Assembly: GCF_900086725.1 (NCBI RefSeq)
Contig: NZ_LT574838.1
Location: forward strand, 992,257-1,032,516
DNA length: 40,260 nt
Reading direction: 5' to 3'
Source: Bariatricus massiliensis
GTDB lineage: Bacteria > Bacillota > Clostridia > Lachnospirales > Lachnospiraceae
Shown here: one piece after another, positions 16,563-25,824 of the stretch
How the letters are laid out: the number at the start of each line of letters is the position of its first letter
Position numbering within the stretch: the first letter of the stretch is position 1
Made by a program: the position numbers and the translations under genes
The notes under the pieces: generated by a model
Seen by the model: only the letters and a program-made list of their open reading frames with translations
What the model was told of the DNA's origin: nothing
Databases searched by the model: none

Positions 16563-17263
16563 CACCACTCCACCTCACTTAACTTTAGCGGACTGTCATT
16601 GGTTTCCACCGCCCGGACTTCACCGTTCTTAATCCGTATCACCTTGTCTGCCGCCTTGGCAATGCTTGCGTTGTGCGTGACGATCAGAGTTGTTTTCCCT
16701 TCCTCCCTGCAAAGCTTTTGCAGCTCCTCCAAGACCATGACTCCGGTCTCACTGTCAAGGGCACCGGTCGGTTCATCACAGAGAAGAATATCCGGATTTT
16801 TTGCAATCGCCCGGGCAATAGACACCCGCTGCTGCTCTCCGCCGGAGAGCTGGCCCGGAAATTTGCGTCCTTGTCCGTGAAGCCCCAGCTTATCGAGCAC
16901 CTCCTCCGCAGGCAGCGCTTCTTTCTTTAATTCCTTCATCAGGGCTACATTTTCCTGCACTGTCAATGTGGGAATCAAGTTATAGAACTGAAACACAAAT
17001 CCCACCCTGTGTGCCCGGTAAATGGAGAGCTCCTTTTCTGACAGCGCCGTCACCTCAACGCCGGCTACTTTCACACTCCCGTCATCTGCGCGGTCAATTC
17101 CTCCCAATATATTGAGCAGTGTGCTCTTTCCCGCGCCGCTAGGCCCCAGTATTACCGTAAATTCCCCGGATTCTACAGAAAAGGAGACATCCTTTAGCGC
17201 ATAGATCGTCCGTTCCCCATTCTTGTATCCCCTGCTGACATTATGTAATTCTACAATACTCAT
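16562..17263 (-). CDS. ABC transporter ATPase, LolD/MacB type
   Basis: The 233-residue ATPase has Walker A GPSGAGKS (around residue 40), the Q-loop QFYNLIP, signature LSGGEQQR, Walker B LLCDEPTGALD and an H-loop THNAS. The LSGGEQQRVSIARA and GALDS segments are typical of the LolD/MacB/SalX group that pairs with FtsX permeases. It starts immediately after the TetR stop codon and ends overlapping the permease gene. Confidence 0.95.
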   Translation of the reverse strand: MSIVELHNVSRGYKNGERTIYALKDVSFSVESGEFTVILGPSGAGKSTLLNILGGIDRADDGSVKVAGVEVTALSEKELSIYRAHRVGFVFQFYNLIPTLTVQENVALMKELKKEALPAEEVLDKLGLHGQGRKFPGQLSGGEQQRVSIARAIAKNPDILLCDEPTGALDSETGVMVLEELQKLCREEGKTTLIVTHNASIAKAADKVIRIKNGEVRAVETNDSPLKLSEVEW

Positions 17264-17854
17264 CTACTCCTCCTGCCTATTGCTGATAAGCCCTGCACAA
17301 AGCATTCTGAATACCTTGCAGAACTCCTTCTTGGACTGCTCCACATTCTTATGCTCCATGAGTACATGGCGCACACTTGCTATAAACATATCCGTTATGA
17401 TATCTACATAGGCTGAATCCTCATCCTCTGTGCCCATGTGCCATGCCAGATGCTGCTTACATGCTTTGACGAACCACTCCCGTACTTCCACAAATCTCGT
17501 GGTCTTCAAATCGAACAAAATGATCATCCGCTCATCCATCAGGTAAAAAAGGTCACTTTCTTCGATAATATCCTCGATACCGTCCAGCGCCTCCTTCAAT
17601 TCATCATAAGAATAAATCCGCTTCTGCTCGGCCATATGGTTATCGATGACCTTATGAATCGACCGTATGGGTTCTTCCATAAGAATCTCAAGAATCGCCT
17701 CTTTGTTGGGGAAATAATGATAAATATTGCCAATAGTAGTATTGGCTTTTTTAGCGATGGTCCGCATAGAGCTGCCCTCGTATCCGTGGATAAGAAATTC
17801 CCTCTGAGCTGCCTCAAGAATGGTCTGTCTAATTTCCTCTTTCTTTGTCTGCAT
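17264..17854 (-). CDS. TetR/AcrR-family transcriptional regulator
   Basis: The 196-residue protein has a TetR N-terminal helix-turn-helix (GSSMRTIAKKANTTIGNIYHYFPNKEAIL, described here by its ends GSSMR and NKEAIL at residues 26-54) and a helical ligand-binding remainder. It is the first gene of the TetR/ATPase/permease operon, so it likely represses the exporter until a ligand binds. The ligand is not predictable. Confidence 0.92.
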   Translation of the reverse strand: MQTKKEEIRQTILEAAQREFLIHGYEGSSMRTIAKKANTTIGNIYHYFPNKEAILEILMEEPIRSIHKVIDNHMAEQKRIYSYDELKEALDGIEDIIEESDLFYLMDERMIILFDLKTTRFVEVREWFVKACKQHLAWHMGTEDEDSAYVDIITDMFIASVRHVLMEHKNVEQSKKEFCKVFRMLCAGLISNRQEE

Positions 17855-17878
17855 GTTTTAAGCCTCCCTATGCGGTTC

Positions 17879-17907
17879 ATCTTAGATTGTTTCAGAAATG
17901 TTTTCAA
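17879..17907 (-). promoter_or_regulatory. Promoter of the TetR/ABC operon
   Basis: Minus-strand TTGAAA (17902-17907) and TAAGAT (17879-17884) are spaced 17 bases, followed after about 18 bases by an AGGGAGG ribosome-binding site. No clear long palindrome for TetR was found inside it. Confidence 0.55.
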
Positions 17908-17951
17908 TAGATGTGTCTTTTAAAAAATCAAAATATAACAACTGTTCATTT

Positions 17952-19856
17952 TTAATCCAAAACTTTTTTCTTAAATACCTTCACCGAAATCATGTAAATC
18001 AATGTAAATACTGCCAGTATGGCGGCAGCGCTGTAAATGTTGACTAGGAACAACTCTTCTTTCATAACATTTCCCAGCGCCTTAATCGCAAACCACGAAG
18101 TTACGGTCATCAGCACGAAGGGGCAGTAATAGGTAAAACGGATTTCCTGTTTCACCGCCCGTCCCAGACTGTAGGCGGATATGCCCATTTTTTTCAGGAT
18201 TCCATATCTTTCCCTGTCCTCATAGGCATCGTTGTTAAGCTTTATGAAAATGATGCTTCCACTGGCAAGTAAAAATGTCACAAACATGAAGATGCAAAGG
18301 GAATACAGAATCTTTATCCATGTATCCTCTGCGTTCTCAGGAAGAACCATATTACAGCCCACGATACTTTCCGGCTGCAGCTCTCTTAGGCTTTTTACGA
18401 ACGGAACAGACGCCCCCGCGCTCTCTGAATCTTCAATTTTATAATTGTATAAATACATCTCCTGCCCAAAGGGCTTATACGTTTCGTACACGTCGTCATT
18501 CACAATATAAGCTCCCATCGAATTCTGCAGATCTCCAAGATATGCCGTTGAGTCCCGCGCGGTTATCTTATAGGTATCCTCGCCGATATGCATATACTCC
18601 TCCTCATTTTCATCCACAAGGCTCATCAGAATAATGTGGGTCAGCTCAATTGCCTCGTCCTTGGCGGGCTCTGCATAGTCAAACTTTAAGCCTGCATCCT
18701 CCGCGGCCTGCTTTATCTGAGAGTAAGAAACAAGGCCATAGACCGTATTTTCAAACCTAGTGTGGAACATCTCTGCATTCAGGCCTAGGTATGATAGATG
18801 GTTTTTATATCGTATTTTATTGTCCTTCTCAATCCCGGCGGAAATCTGTCCCTCATCCACGTCATCTTTCTGTGCCAGCACTTGGAACGTGTAAGTCTCC
18901 TGAAAGTGAATCATCTTTTCATAGCGCTGCCTCAGCGCAATCGCCGTGCCAAGAACAGTGACAGAGCAAATCATCAGAATAGTCACCATCGCATAAGTCC
19001 GGTAATTCTGCCGGATGCGGTATGCAAGATTGTTGACCCACAGATTGCGCTCTTTCTGATACAAAAACCTTTTATTCTTTGTAAGCCGCCGGATAAACCA
19101 AGGAATGGCGCCTCCGAACAACAGATATGTCCCCGCTATGACAAGTACGACCGCCGCCACACCATAATTAAGTGAGCTCAGGCGGCCTGTGCTCAGCGCA
19201 CATACATAACCGGCAGCCAGAACCCCTATCCCCACACAGACCTTCACGGCCGTCAGCGCTGCCGCCTCGTGCTTCATCTCCTTTTGTCTGGCTCCCGAAA
19301 GGAGCTGCAGCACACTGCTCTTGACAATAGTCCGGTATCCCTTCCAAATCATCAGGCCAAAGATGGACAAAAACAGAACCGCCGTAATGAAAATCGGCCG
19401 TAGCGACACCGAGAACTGGATGTCAGCCTGAATATCCGACAACTTGAATAAGAGCATTTGGAACAATTTTGAAAATCCAATCCCCGTAAGGAGACCAGAA
19501 ACAACAGAGAATATGCTGATGAACAATGCCTCCAGCGCATAGAGCCTGCCTATTTTTGTGTTGTCCAGTCCCATGAAAGTGTAGATTCCTATTTCCTTCT
19601 TACGCTGATTCAAAAAGATATTGGTAGCATACCAGATAAAGAAAAAGAGAAACACGCCGAAGACAACGGAAGCAGCCTGCACAATCATATCGATGTATGA
19701 TTTTTTCATATTCTTCAGAACATCCATCGAATCTGAGTAGACCACATTTTGAAAGTTAAAGAATATGAATACCGAGAACGCCAGTGATATGATCAGGGAC
19801 GCATACTCCCGTATACTTCTTTTAAAGTTGGAACATGCAAGTCGAAATAAACTCAT
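17952..19856 (-). CDS. BceB-like ABC transporter permease
   Basis: The 634-residue protein has the BceB layout: one helix, then three helices, then two groups more, about ten in all, with a large extracytoplasmic domain of roughly 200 residues (about 305-510) between helices 7 and 8. The N-terminal LFRLACSNFKRSIREYASL and a later LNQRKKEIGIYTFMGL are family-typical. BceB proteins sense and free cell-wall precursors from antimicrobial peptides such as bacitracin and pass the signal to a BceS kinase. The ATG overlaps the ATPase stop by four bases (ATGA). Confidence 0.93.
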   Translation of the reverse strand: MSLFRLACSNFKRSIREYASLIISLAFSVFIFFNFQNVVYSDSMDVLKNMKKSYIDMIVQAASVVFGVFLFFFIWYATNIFLNQRKKEIGIYTFMGLDNTKIGRLYALEALFISIFSVVSGLLTGIGFSKLFQMLLFKLSDIQADIQFSVSLRPIFITAVLFLSIFGLMIWKGYRTIVKSSVLQLLSGARQKEMKHEAAALTAVKVCVGIGVLAAGYVCALSTGRLSSLNYGVAAVVLVIAGTYLLFGGAIPWFIRRLTKNKRFLYQKERNLWVNNLAYRIRQNYRTYAMVTILMICSVTVLGTAIALRQRYEKMIHFQETYTFQVLAQKDDVDEGQISAGIEKDNKIRYKNHLSYLGLNAEMFHTRFENTVYGLVSYSQIKQAAEDAGLKFDYAEPAKDEAIELTHIILMSLVDENEEEYMHIGEDTYKITARDSTAYLGDLQNSMGAYIVNDDVYETYKPFGQEMYLYNYKIEDSESAGASVPFVKSLRELQPESIVGCNMVLPENAEDTWIKILYSLCIFMFVTFLLASGSIIFIKLNNDAYEDRERYGILKKMGISAYSLGRAVKQEIRFTYYCPFVLMTVTSWFAIKALGNVMKEELFLVNIYSAAAILAVFTLIYMISVKVFKKKVLD

Positions 19857-20608
19857 TCTCCTACACCTCCCATGGACACAAGAAGCTCCAGTATTTCTTC
19901 ATAGAACTGCTTCCTGTCCCCTTTTTTATTCAGCCTGCATTGAATCAGTCCATCCGCCAGAAAATAAACCTGCTTCGCATAGCTGGCCGTATATGCGTCA
20001 TGAGTGACCATCAGGATAGTGGCCTGCCCCGAGTCGTTGGCCGTTCTCAAACTTGACAACAATTCCCGGCTGGAGCGGGAATCCAAGGCTCCAGTAGGCT
20101 CATCCGCGAAGATGATCTTGGGCTCGGTAATCAGCGCCCTTGCGCTGGCCCCCCTCTGCTTCTGTCCTCCCGAGAGCTGGTAGGGATACTTATTCAGATG
20201 TGCCTCCAGCTGGAACAGCCGTGACATATGCCGGACTTTCTCCAGTACTACCTGACTTTTTTCTCCGTTCAGCGACAAAGGAAGGGCAATATTGTCCTGC
20301 AGGGTCATATTGTCCAACAAGTTATAATCCTGAAAGATGAAGCCAATCTTATCCCTCCGGATAAGGGAGAGCCGCTTATTGCCTGCCTTGGTCACATCCT
20401 CCCCGTCCAGCACGATCTGGCCGCCGGTAGGTTTATCCAGAGTCGACAGAAGATTCAACAATGTGGATTTCCCCGCACCGCTGGGCCCCATGATGGCGAT
20501 AAAGTCTTTTTCGTAGATATCCATGCTGATTCCCCGCAGCACACGGGACTCGTAACCCTTCCTGCCAAAACTTTTAATTAAATCTTTGATTTCCAATATT
20601 TTTTTCAT
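19853..20608 (-). CDS. BceA-like ABC transporter ATPase
   Basis: The 251-residue ATPase has Walker A GPSGAGKS, Q-loop QDYNLLD, signature LSGGQKQR, Walker B IIFADEPTGALDS and an H-loop THDAYTASYA. The last segment is characteristic of the BceA group. It partners the permease downstream and sits in the order kinase/regulator then ATPase then permease, as in bacitracin-type detoxification modules. AAGGAGG precedes the ATG. Confidence 0.95.
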   Translation of the reverse strand: MKKILEIKDLIKSFGRKGYESRVLRGISMDIYEKDFIAIMGPSGAGKSTLLNLLSTLDKPTGGQIVLDGEDVTKAGNKRLSLIRRDKIGFIFQDYNLLDNMTLQDNIALPLSLNGEKSQVVLEKVRHMSRLFQLEAHLNKYPYQLSGGQKQRGASARALITEPKIIFADEPTGALDSRSSRELLSSLRTANDSGQATILMVTHDAYTASYAKQVYFLADGLIQCRLNKKGDRKQFYEEILELLVSMGGVGE

Positions 20609-20663
20609 TTAGCTGCCTCCTTACTTTCTATTTAGAGTCTAACAAACAAAATCTTGAAAATCC

Positions 20664-20679
20664 TTACATCTGAATTACA
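20664..20679 (-). promoter_or_regulatory. Possible BceR-type binding repeats before the ABC genes
   Basis: TTACA occurs at 20664-20668 and again at 20675-20679, an 11-base period typical of OmpR/BceR-class direct repeats, about 60 bases upstream of the BceA-like ATG. The core promoter is not clear. The call rests on position and period only. Confidence 0.3.
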
Positions 20680-20693
20680 AGTCCTGACTCAAT

Positions 20694-21674
20694 CTAACAT
20701 TCCTGCAACATATCCTCTTTGGGCAGCTTCTCTTCTTCCATAAGAAAAAATTCTGCATTATTTCGAAAATACAAGGTAAAGCGAGTCCATTCCCCCGGCT
20801 GTGAATCCGCCTCAAGTTCAATTCCTAAACGCTCTGCGGCCTCCTTCGCAAAATATAACCCCATGCCCGTAGACCTGTAGTCACCATTTCTTAAATTGCC
20901 TCCAATATATCCCCTGTCAAAAATATAAGGAAGATCTGCATCCTCGATTCCAATTCCGTTATCCTCCACCCACAGCCTGACCTCCTCAGCCGCTGTCCGT
21001 TCCGCGCCAAAACACAGGCAGGGGTTCTCTCCTTTTTTGTACTTCACCGCGTTTGCTATCAGCTGTCCCAAGATATAGGCAAGCCACCTCCGGTCGCTGT
21101 ACACCCAGATATCGCACAGCTCCATCTCTATCTGGAAGTGTTCACGTATGAGAGACCATGATTGTCCCTTCACCGCCTCGCCCACGGCTTCGGCGAGCGG
21201 CATCTTGCGGAGTACCACATCATTCTCCAGCGTTTTCAGTTTGCCGCTCATGAGCATAGTGCTGAGCTGCTGGCGGATGCGGGCAAGGCAATCCTCCATA
21301 CTGTCTTTCAGCTCTTTGTCAGGGTTGCGCTCGTTCATCAGGCCAAGAGCAGACAGTGGAAGCTTCACCTCGTGGCTCCATTTGGCAATATAATCACTCT
21401 GCTCGTCTATCTCCCTGAGAAGTCTCCCGTTCGCTTCCTGTAAGCGCGCAATCTCCGCTTCCATTTCTTTGTGTCTCTTCTGCTGAAACTGAAACCTTCT
21501 GCAGTCTAAAAAGAAAGACACTGCCAATATCACGGACAGCATCCCATCAAGATAAATCAAGTCCTGTACATATACTTTCGTACTGACAAGATATCCAAAA
21601 TACAGGTGGATGAACACGATAAGGGCGCTCCCTGCAAGAATAGGCATTTTCCGTTTTCTCATGTATTCGCTCAT
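20694..21674 (-). CDS. BceS-like intramembrane-sensing histidine kinase
   Basis: The 326-residue kinase has two close transmembrane helices (about 10-30 and 38-57) with only a few residues outside, a coiled linker (60-95), H101 in KWSHEVKLPLSAL and a HATPase domain with the N-box QLIANAVKY, the G1-box VEDNGIGI and GMGLYFAKE. Lack of an external sensor is the mark of BceS-type kinases that are told about peptides by the BceAB transporter. It lies directly after its regulator with a 19-base gap. Confidence 0.93.
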   Translation of the reverse strand: MSEYMRKRKMPILAGSALIVFIHLYFGYLVSTKVYVQDLIYLDGMLSVILAVSFFLDCRRFQFQQKRHKEMEAEIARLQEANGRLLREIDEQSDYIAKWSHEVKLPLSALGLMNERNPDKELKDSMEDCLARIRQQLSTMLMSGKLKTLENDVVLRKMPLAEAVGEAVKGQSWSLIREHFQIEMELCDIWVYSDRRWLAYILGQLIANAVKYKKGENPCLCFGAERTAAEEVRLWVEDNGIGIEDADLPYIFDRGYIGGNLRNGDYRSTGMGLYFAKEAAERLGIELEADSQPGEWTRFTLYFRNNAEFFLMEEEKLPKEDMLQEC

Positions 21675-21693
21675 CTTCTAAGTCCTCACTGCA

Positions 21694-22380
21694 CTATGAA
21701 ATATAGTAACCTATGCCTTTTTTTGTCTCTATCACGCCGCTTCCGTCCACGTCCTCCCTGCACAGCTCCCTGAGCTTAGCCCGAAGTCTGGAGACCAGAA
21801 CCGTTAGTGACGCGTCGGTCACAAACTCATCGGTCTTCCAGAGAATCATCATCAGCTTTTCCCGGCTCACCACCTGTCCCCGTCTCTCCAGCAAGGCTTC
21901 CATAATCTTACTCTCAGATCTGGTAAGCTCTGTCTGGCAGTTTTGGCAGTATACCATTCCTTTTTCATAATACATCTTGTCGGTAATATACTCCCGGTAA
22001 TTGCCCGTCCCCGGCCTGTACTCATAGGCCCGCCGCAGCATAGAGCGTATTTTTACCAGCAGCAGCTCTGTATCGAAAGGTTTTTCCACGTAATCATCCC
22101 CGCCGGAAGCCATCGCCATCACTTTATCCGCGTTCTGATCCCTGCTGGACAGGAACAGCACCGGGACATCCGAGCGCTCTCTTATCTGCCCGCACCAGTA
22201 GAACCCATCATAATAGGGCAGGTTGATGTCCATCAGCACCAAGTCCGGACGCCTTTTCTCGAACTCTGCCGTAATATCCTGAAAATTTTTTATATATTCA
22301 GCTTCATATCCCCACTTCCTGCACAGAAGGGCCAGCTCGCCCGCAAGAATCAAATCATCTTCCACTATAAGTATCTTCAC
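21694..22380 (-). CDS. BceR-like OmpR-family response regulator
   Basis: The 228-residue protein has a receiver domain with D51 in VLMDINLPYYDG and a C-terminal winged helix (LTRSESKIMEALLERRGQVVSREKLM and DASLTVLVSRLRAKLRE regions). A GTG start at 22380 is chosen because it begins MKILIVEDD like its relatives and has AAGAGG a suitable distance upstream; a GTG three codons earlier is possible. It should control the ABC genes downstream in its own cluster. Confidence 0.92.
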   Translation of the reverse strand: MKILIVEDDLILAGELALLCRKWGYEAEYIKNFQDITAEFEKRRPDLVLMDINLPYYDGFYWCGQIRERSDVPVLFLSSRDQNADKVMAMASGGDDYVEKPFDTELLLVKIRSMLRRAYEYRPGTGNYREYITDKMYYEKGMVYCQNCQTELTRSESKIMEALLERRGQVVSREKLMMILWKTDEFVTDASLTVLVSRLRAKLRELCREDVDGSGVIETKKGIGYYIS

Positions 22381-22404
22381 CGCTATCACCTCTTGTAACG
22401 TAAG

Positions 22405-22448
22405 TATACCCTATTTTCCTCCGCACCGACAGACGAAAATAGGGTATA
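22405..22448. other. 14-base perfect inverted repeat between the Bce-like and acid-sugar operons
   Basis: TATACCCTATTTTC at 22405-22418 is matched exactly in reverse by 22435-22448, with a 16-base loop. It may end the acid-sugar operon (stop at 22477), but no good U-tract follows the stem on the minus strand. The minus-strand edge reads TATACT, a possible -10 for the response-regulator gene, so it could also be an operator. Confidence 0.55.
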
Positions 22449-22476
22449 TTACATAAATGTTAGATTGGCATGAATC

Positions 22477-23844
22477 TTATAACTCTAATCCTTGTGCATA
22501 CAGCTTGTAGGTCTCTAACCCGGACAAATCCACGTCGTCAAGCGTGACCGCATCTCCTTCTTTTACATCCCTGAGCAGTGTGGCCCCATTGAGAAGATAG
22601 AAAGGAGCAGCCTTATCGGCCGACTTCCGCTCCAGAAGTTCCGGTGTCAGCCCTTCAATGGAATGATGATGGCCAGAGACAGTGAGCACAGTCCCCTTCT
22701 CCAGATTCCGGCGGGCTACTCCCGCCAAGACTGAAACTTGACGGCACTCAGCGTGAGTTCCGATTGACATGAAATCCCCCAGAAGAATGGAAACCGGTGT
22801 CTCCAGCCCCATATAATGATACGGATAATAGATGCAGGCGTACTTACCGTTACGGCTCATCACATGGCCTTTACTCTTTAAAATATCCCACATCTTTTCA
22901 TCTTCACATTTGATAATGATAAACTCTCCTCCACAGAAGCTTGCCTCATCCTTTCCTCTTAAATTGTAGAACACGTCGACCACACCCGTCTTTTTGAGGA
23001 TTCCACCATCTTCTTCCGGAATAAAAATTTCCGCCAATTCACTCGTCTTAGCCACCGGATAACTTAAAAATGGGGAAGAAGGCACCAGCCCCGTGACATT
23101 GGAGACCAAATTCATCTCACAAAGATCTGCCGAGATTACTTCCGCATATTTTTCCAGCAGCTTTTTCCGCCCTTCTAAAGTCTCTGTTCCTTTGTAATAC
23201 CAGTGCTCTAACATTTCCGGCATACTTTCAGCATCGCTTTCCCCGTCCAGATAGTGCATCTCTCCACTCTCTCTGTCCCAAACAAAGTCATATTCACTTG
23301 ACTTACCGGCTACAATGACTTCTAGGCCAAGCAGCCGGGCCCAAGAATAAAGATCAAGAAGATTTCTGGGCTGGTCGCCATTCACGAGCGCATACACCGC
23401 ATTATGCTCCGCTGCCACCTGATTCAGCACCGGCCCACATACGCTGTCGGTCTCCTTTGATACCATATAGACGTTAATTCCTCTGCGCAGAGCCATAAGC
23501 GCCGCGTCTGAACTGACTTTAGTGTTTCCGGTACACTCTACCATGGCCGTAATACCACACTCCATCACAAGGCGGTAATCACTGACAATAAGAATTTCAT
23601 CTTCCTCTGTCCTGTCGATTTCTTCTTTATTTTGGCAGACTACAATCCTTTTCTCATCATACCCGATTCCCGTCAGAACTTCGTGGCATTCTTCCGGGTG
23701 TCTGGAACAGATGACTCTTAATTCCATCAGCTTGACCTTTGGAATCTGTGCCAGCAATGTATAGCCGTAGCCTCGTGTAGCCCCGATAATTCCTACCTTT
23801 GATTTTTTTCCACTGCAATCATTCAGTAAATTTGTATAATCCAT
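22477..23844 (-). CDS. SAF-domain NAD(P)-dependent dehydrogenase (homoserine-dehydrogenase-like)
   Basis: The 455-residue protein starts with a Rossmann fold (VGIIGATRGYGYTLL near residue 17) like homoserine dehydrogenases, has MVSKETDS and a catalytic middle domain, and ends with a SAF domain (NLEKGTVLTVSGHHHSIEGL to DAVTLDDV, about 375-450). Such proteins are found with DUF1537 kinases in acid-sugar pathways, where they probably oxidise the substrate before phosphorylation. It is the last gene of the sigma-54 operon, 77 bases after rpoN, with an AAGGAGA ribosome-binding site. The precise substrate is not known. Confidence 0.75.
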   Translation of the reverse strand: MDYTNLLNDCSGKKSKVGIIGATRGYGYTLLAQIPKVKLMELRVICSRHPEECHEVLTGIGYDEKRIVVCQNKEEIDRTEEDEILIVSDYRLVMECGITAMVECTGNTKVSSDAALMALRRGINVYMVSKETDSVCGPVLNQVAAEHNAVYALVNGDQPRNLLDLYSWARLLGLEVIVAGKSSEYDFVWDRESGEMHYLDGESDAESMPEMLEHWYYKGTETLEGRKKLLEKYAEVISADLCEMNLVSNVTGLVPSSPFLSYPVAKTSELAEIFIPEEDGGILKKTGVVDVFYNLRGKDEASFCGGEFIIIKCEDEKMWDILKSKGHVMSRNGKYACIYYPYHYMGLETPVSILLGDFMSIGTHAECRQVSVLAGVARRNLEKGTVLTVSGHHHSIEGLTPELLERKSADKAAPFYLLNGATLLRDVKEGDAVTLDDVDLSGLETYKLYAQGLEL

Positions 23845-23921
23845 TATCCTGTCTCCTTTTTTATAATTTTGTCAGCATGCTGCCTCACTTAACAGCAATC
23901 TTTATGCCAACTCCCAAAGTC

Positions 23922-25223
23922 TTAAAAACATTTTCTGTCAAAGCATCCTTTTATGCCCATGCTGTCCCGATACTTTGCCACAGTCCTTCTAGAAATAATA
24001 ATCTGCCTCTTCTCCAGTTCTCTGGCCAGCTCAATATCACTGAGCGGTTTTTCCTTATTCTCATTGTTGATGAGTATCTTAATCTGTTCTTTTGCGTCTC
24101 CCCTCGTAGAAACAGTGTTCTCCTGCAGTGTGATGGCCGTCTCGAAAAGTTCTTTGAAAAAGACACTCCCGGCGGGATATTGTATATATTTCCCCTTTAC
24201 TGCCCTGCTCACCGTTGACACCGCCACGCCCAACGCCTTGGCAGCGTCTGTCATCGTGACCGGCTTTTTATGTTCCGTTCCTCTCAAATACGGATATTGT
24301 ATTCTGCCGATGTAGTCGGCTATGGAAAGAATCGTTTCCCTGCGCTGTTCTATCCCTGCGATTAGAAATTTGGCGCGCCGGTATTTTTTATCAAAGTAAG
24401 CAGCCAATTGAGCGTCTGAAGTTTTTGTCATCATAGAACGGTAGTAATCACTGATATGATAATCCGCAGTCCAATCATCGTTCAATCTGGCCTGAAAACA
24501 TTTATTTTCTACATCTTCCGTCAAGATAATATCCGGGACGATGTAGGACGTCTCCGCAGTGTAGAACCCATTGAGAGGACGCGGATTTAACCGGCTTATC
24601 TCTTTGAGACATTTACGGATCTGAGCGGTAGATGCATGCAGTTCTCTGGAAATCACGTTGATTTTTCCTTGAGCCAGCTCATTGAGGTACTGGGAAATCA
24701 GCTTCCGTTTTAAAGGATCGTTATCGCTTTGTGCATCCAGCTGAATCAGCAGGCATTCTTCCAGATTGGCAGCAAAAATTCCATATGGCTCTAAGCCTTT
24801 CAGTTCCTCCAAAATACACGCTACCATGTCCTCAGGCACACCGTTGGCCTTGGCCGCGTCTGTCACACTCCCCATGAAAAATCCGTTCTCCTCCAGATTT
24901 CCTATTAAATACCGGATAACATTCCACTGCCTGTCATCATACTTATCCATTGGCAGCTGACTCGTAATAGCCTCTTCTAAAAAATATCCGTTGTCCCGCG
25001 CCGTCAATTCGAACTTCATACCCTCTCTATTCAACTGCTGCATGCATTCCCTAGACGGTTCATATTCTGTTTCCTTATGTTCCAACAGTGGGTTCTCCAA
25101 ATATTCCGTTTCCAACATCTGCTTCAGTTCCATATTATCCATCGCCAGCAATTTCAGCCATTGAATTTGAGATTGTGATATCTTCTGCCGCTGCTCTGCG
25201 GACAAAAACATTTCCATATACAT
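23922..25223 (-). CDS. rpoN: RNA polymerase sigma-54 factor
   Basis: The 433-residue protein has all three sigma-54 regions: a region I with SQSQIQWLKLLAMDNMELKQ and the ENPLLE end (about 15-47), a core-binding domain (about 90-280) and a DNA-binding part ending in the RpoN box SRRTVAKYR (411-419), which reads the -24 element. Region I is less glutamine-rich than in enterics. The gene lies inside a catabolic operon, four bases after the aldolase stop and before a dehydrogenase gene, rather than in the usual housekeeping location. The operon's promoter is itself of the sigma-54 type, which makes positive feedback likely. Confidence 0.95.
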   Translation of the reverse strand: MYMEMFLSAEQRQKISQSQIQWLKLLAMDNMELKQMLETEYLENPLLEHKETEYEPSRECMQQLNREGMKFELTARDNGYFLEEAITSQLPMDKYDDRQWNVIRYLIGNLEENGFFMGSVTDAAKANGVPEDMVACILEELKGLEPYGIFAANLEECLLIQLDAQSDNDPLKRKLISQYLNELAQGKINVISRELHASTAQIRKCLKEISRLNPRPLNGFYTAETSYIVPDIILTEDVENKCFQARLNDDWTADYHISDYYRSMMTKTSDAQLAAYFDKKYRRAKFLIAGIEQRRETILSIADYIGRIQYPYLRGTEHKKPVTMTDAAKALGVAVSTVSRAVKGKYIQYPAGSVFFKELFETAITLQENTVSTRGDAKEQIKILINNENKEKPLSDIELARELEKRQIIISRRTVAKYRDSMGIKGCFDRKCF

Positions 25224-25227
25224 TCCA

Positions 25228-25821
25228 TCACCTACAGCCTGATCTGTTTTCCAGCTCCCATGCTATATGGCAGCTTTCCTCCAACTCTTCAATACCGTAA
25301 AATGCGTCTATGATACTCTTTCCCGGAACTACCGGGCCATGATTTGCCAGTAAATATGCATCGCTGCCGTCCACAGCCTGCCGGAACAGCCCAAATAGTT
25401 CTTGGCTTCCCGGCTTAGCATATGGAATCAACCCTATCCGCCCTACTTTCATGCGCAGGTAAGGGGTATGCTCCGGTACTGCCGATTCTTTATACTCGTG
25501 GGGAACGCAGGAGTATAGCGTGGCATAAAAACTGTGGGTATGAATAACCGCCTGAATGTCAGGCGACTTTTTATAACACATCTGATGCAGGGGGAATTCT
25601 TTGCTCGGGTTCATTCCTTCCAGATGCGTCCCCTCCAAAGAAACTCTGGCAAAGCTGGTTTCCTCCAATCTGCCGAAACATGTCCCGCTGCCGGTTATGT
25701 AGATATCGTTCTCGTGGCGAAAACTTAGATTTGCTGATGAACCTGATGTTTTTCCCCTCTCGAACAAGCTTTTCGCCACCCATATGGCTTCTTCAAATTT
25801 ACTTTTCAACTCTTTGTCCAT
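25228..25821 (-). CDS. Class II aldolase/adducin-family enzyme of the acid-sugar pathway
   Basis: The 197-residue protein keeps the zinc and catalytic set of fuculose-phosphate-type aldolases: E75 in SKEFPLH, H94 and H96 in IHTHSFY and H161 in NHGPVV. In characterised DUF1537 pathways (threonate and erythronate type) the equivalent protein decarboxylates a 3-oxo-4-phospho-acid to dihydroxyacetone phosphate, so a similar role is expected here. It starts three bases after the kinase stop codon. Length is short but normal for the family. Confidence 0.85.
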   Translation of the reverse strand: MDKELKSKFEEAIWVAKSLFERGKTSGSSANLSFRHENDIYITGSGTCFGRLEETSFARVSLEGTHLEGMNPSKEFPLHQMCYKKSPDIQAVIHTHSFYATLYSCVPHEYKESAVPEHTPYLRMKVGRIGLIPYAKPGSQELFGLFRQAVDGSDAYLLANHGPVVPGKSIIDAFYGIEELEESCHIAWELENRSGCR

Positions 25822-25824
25822 TGT

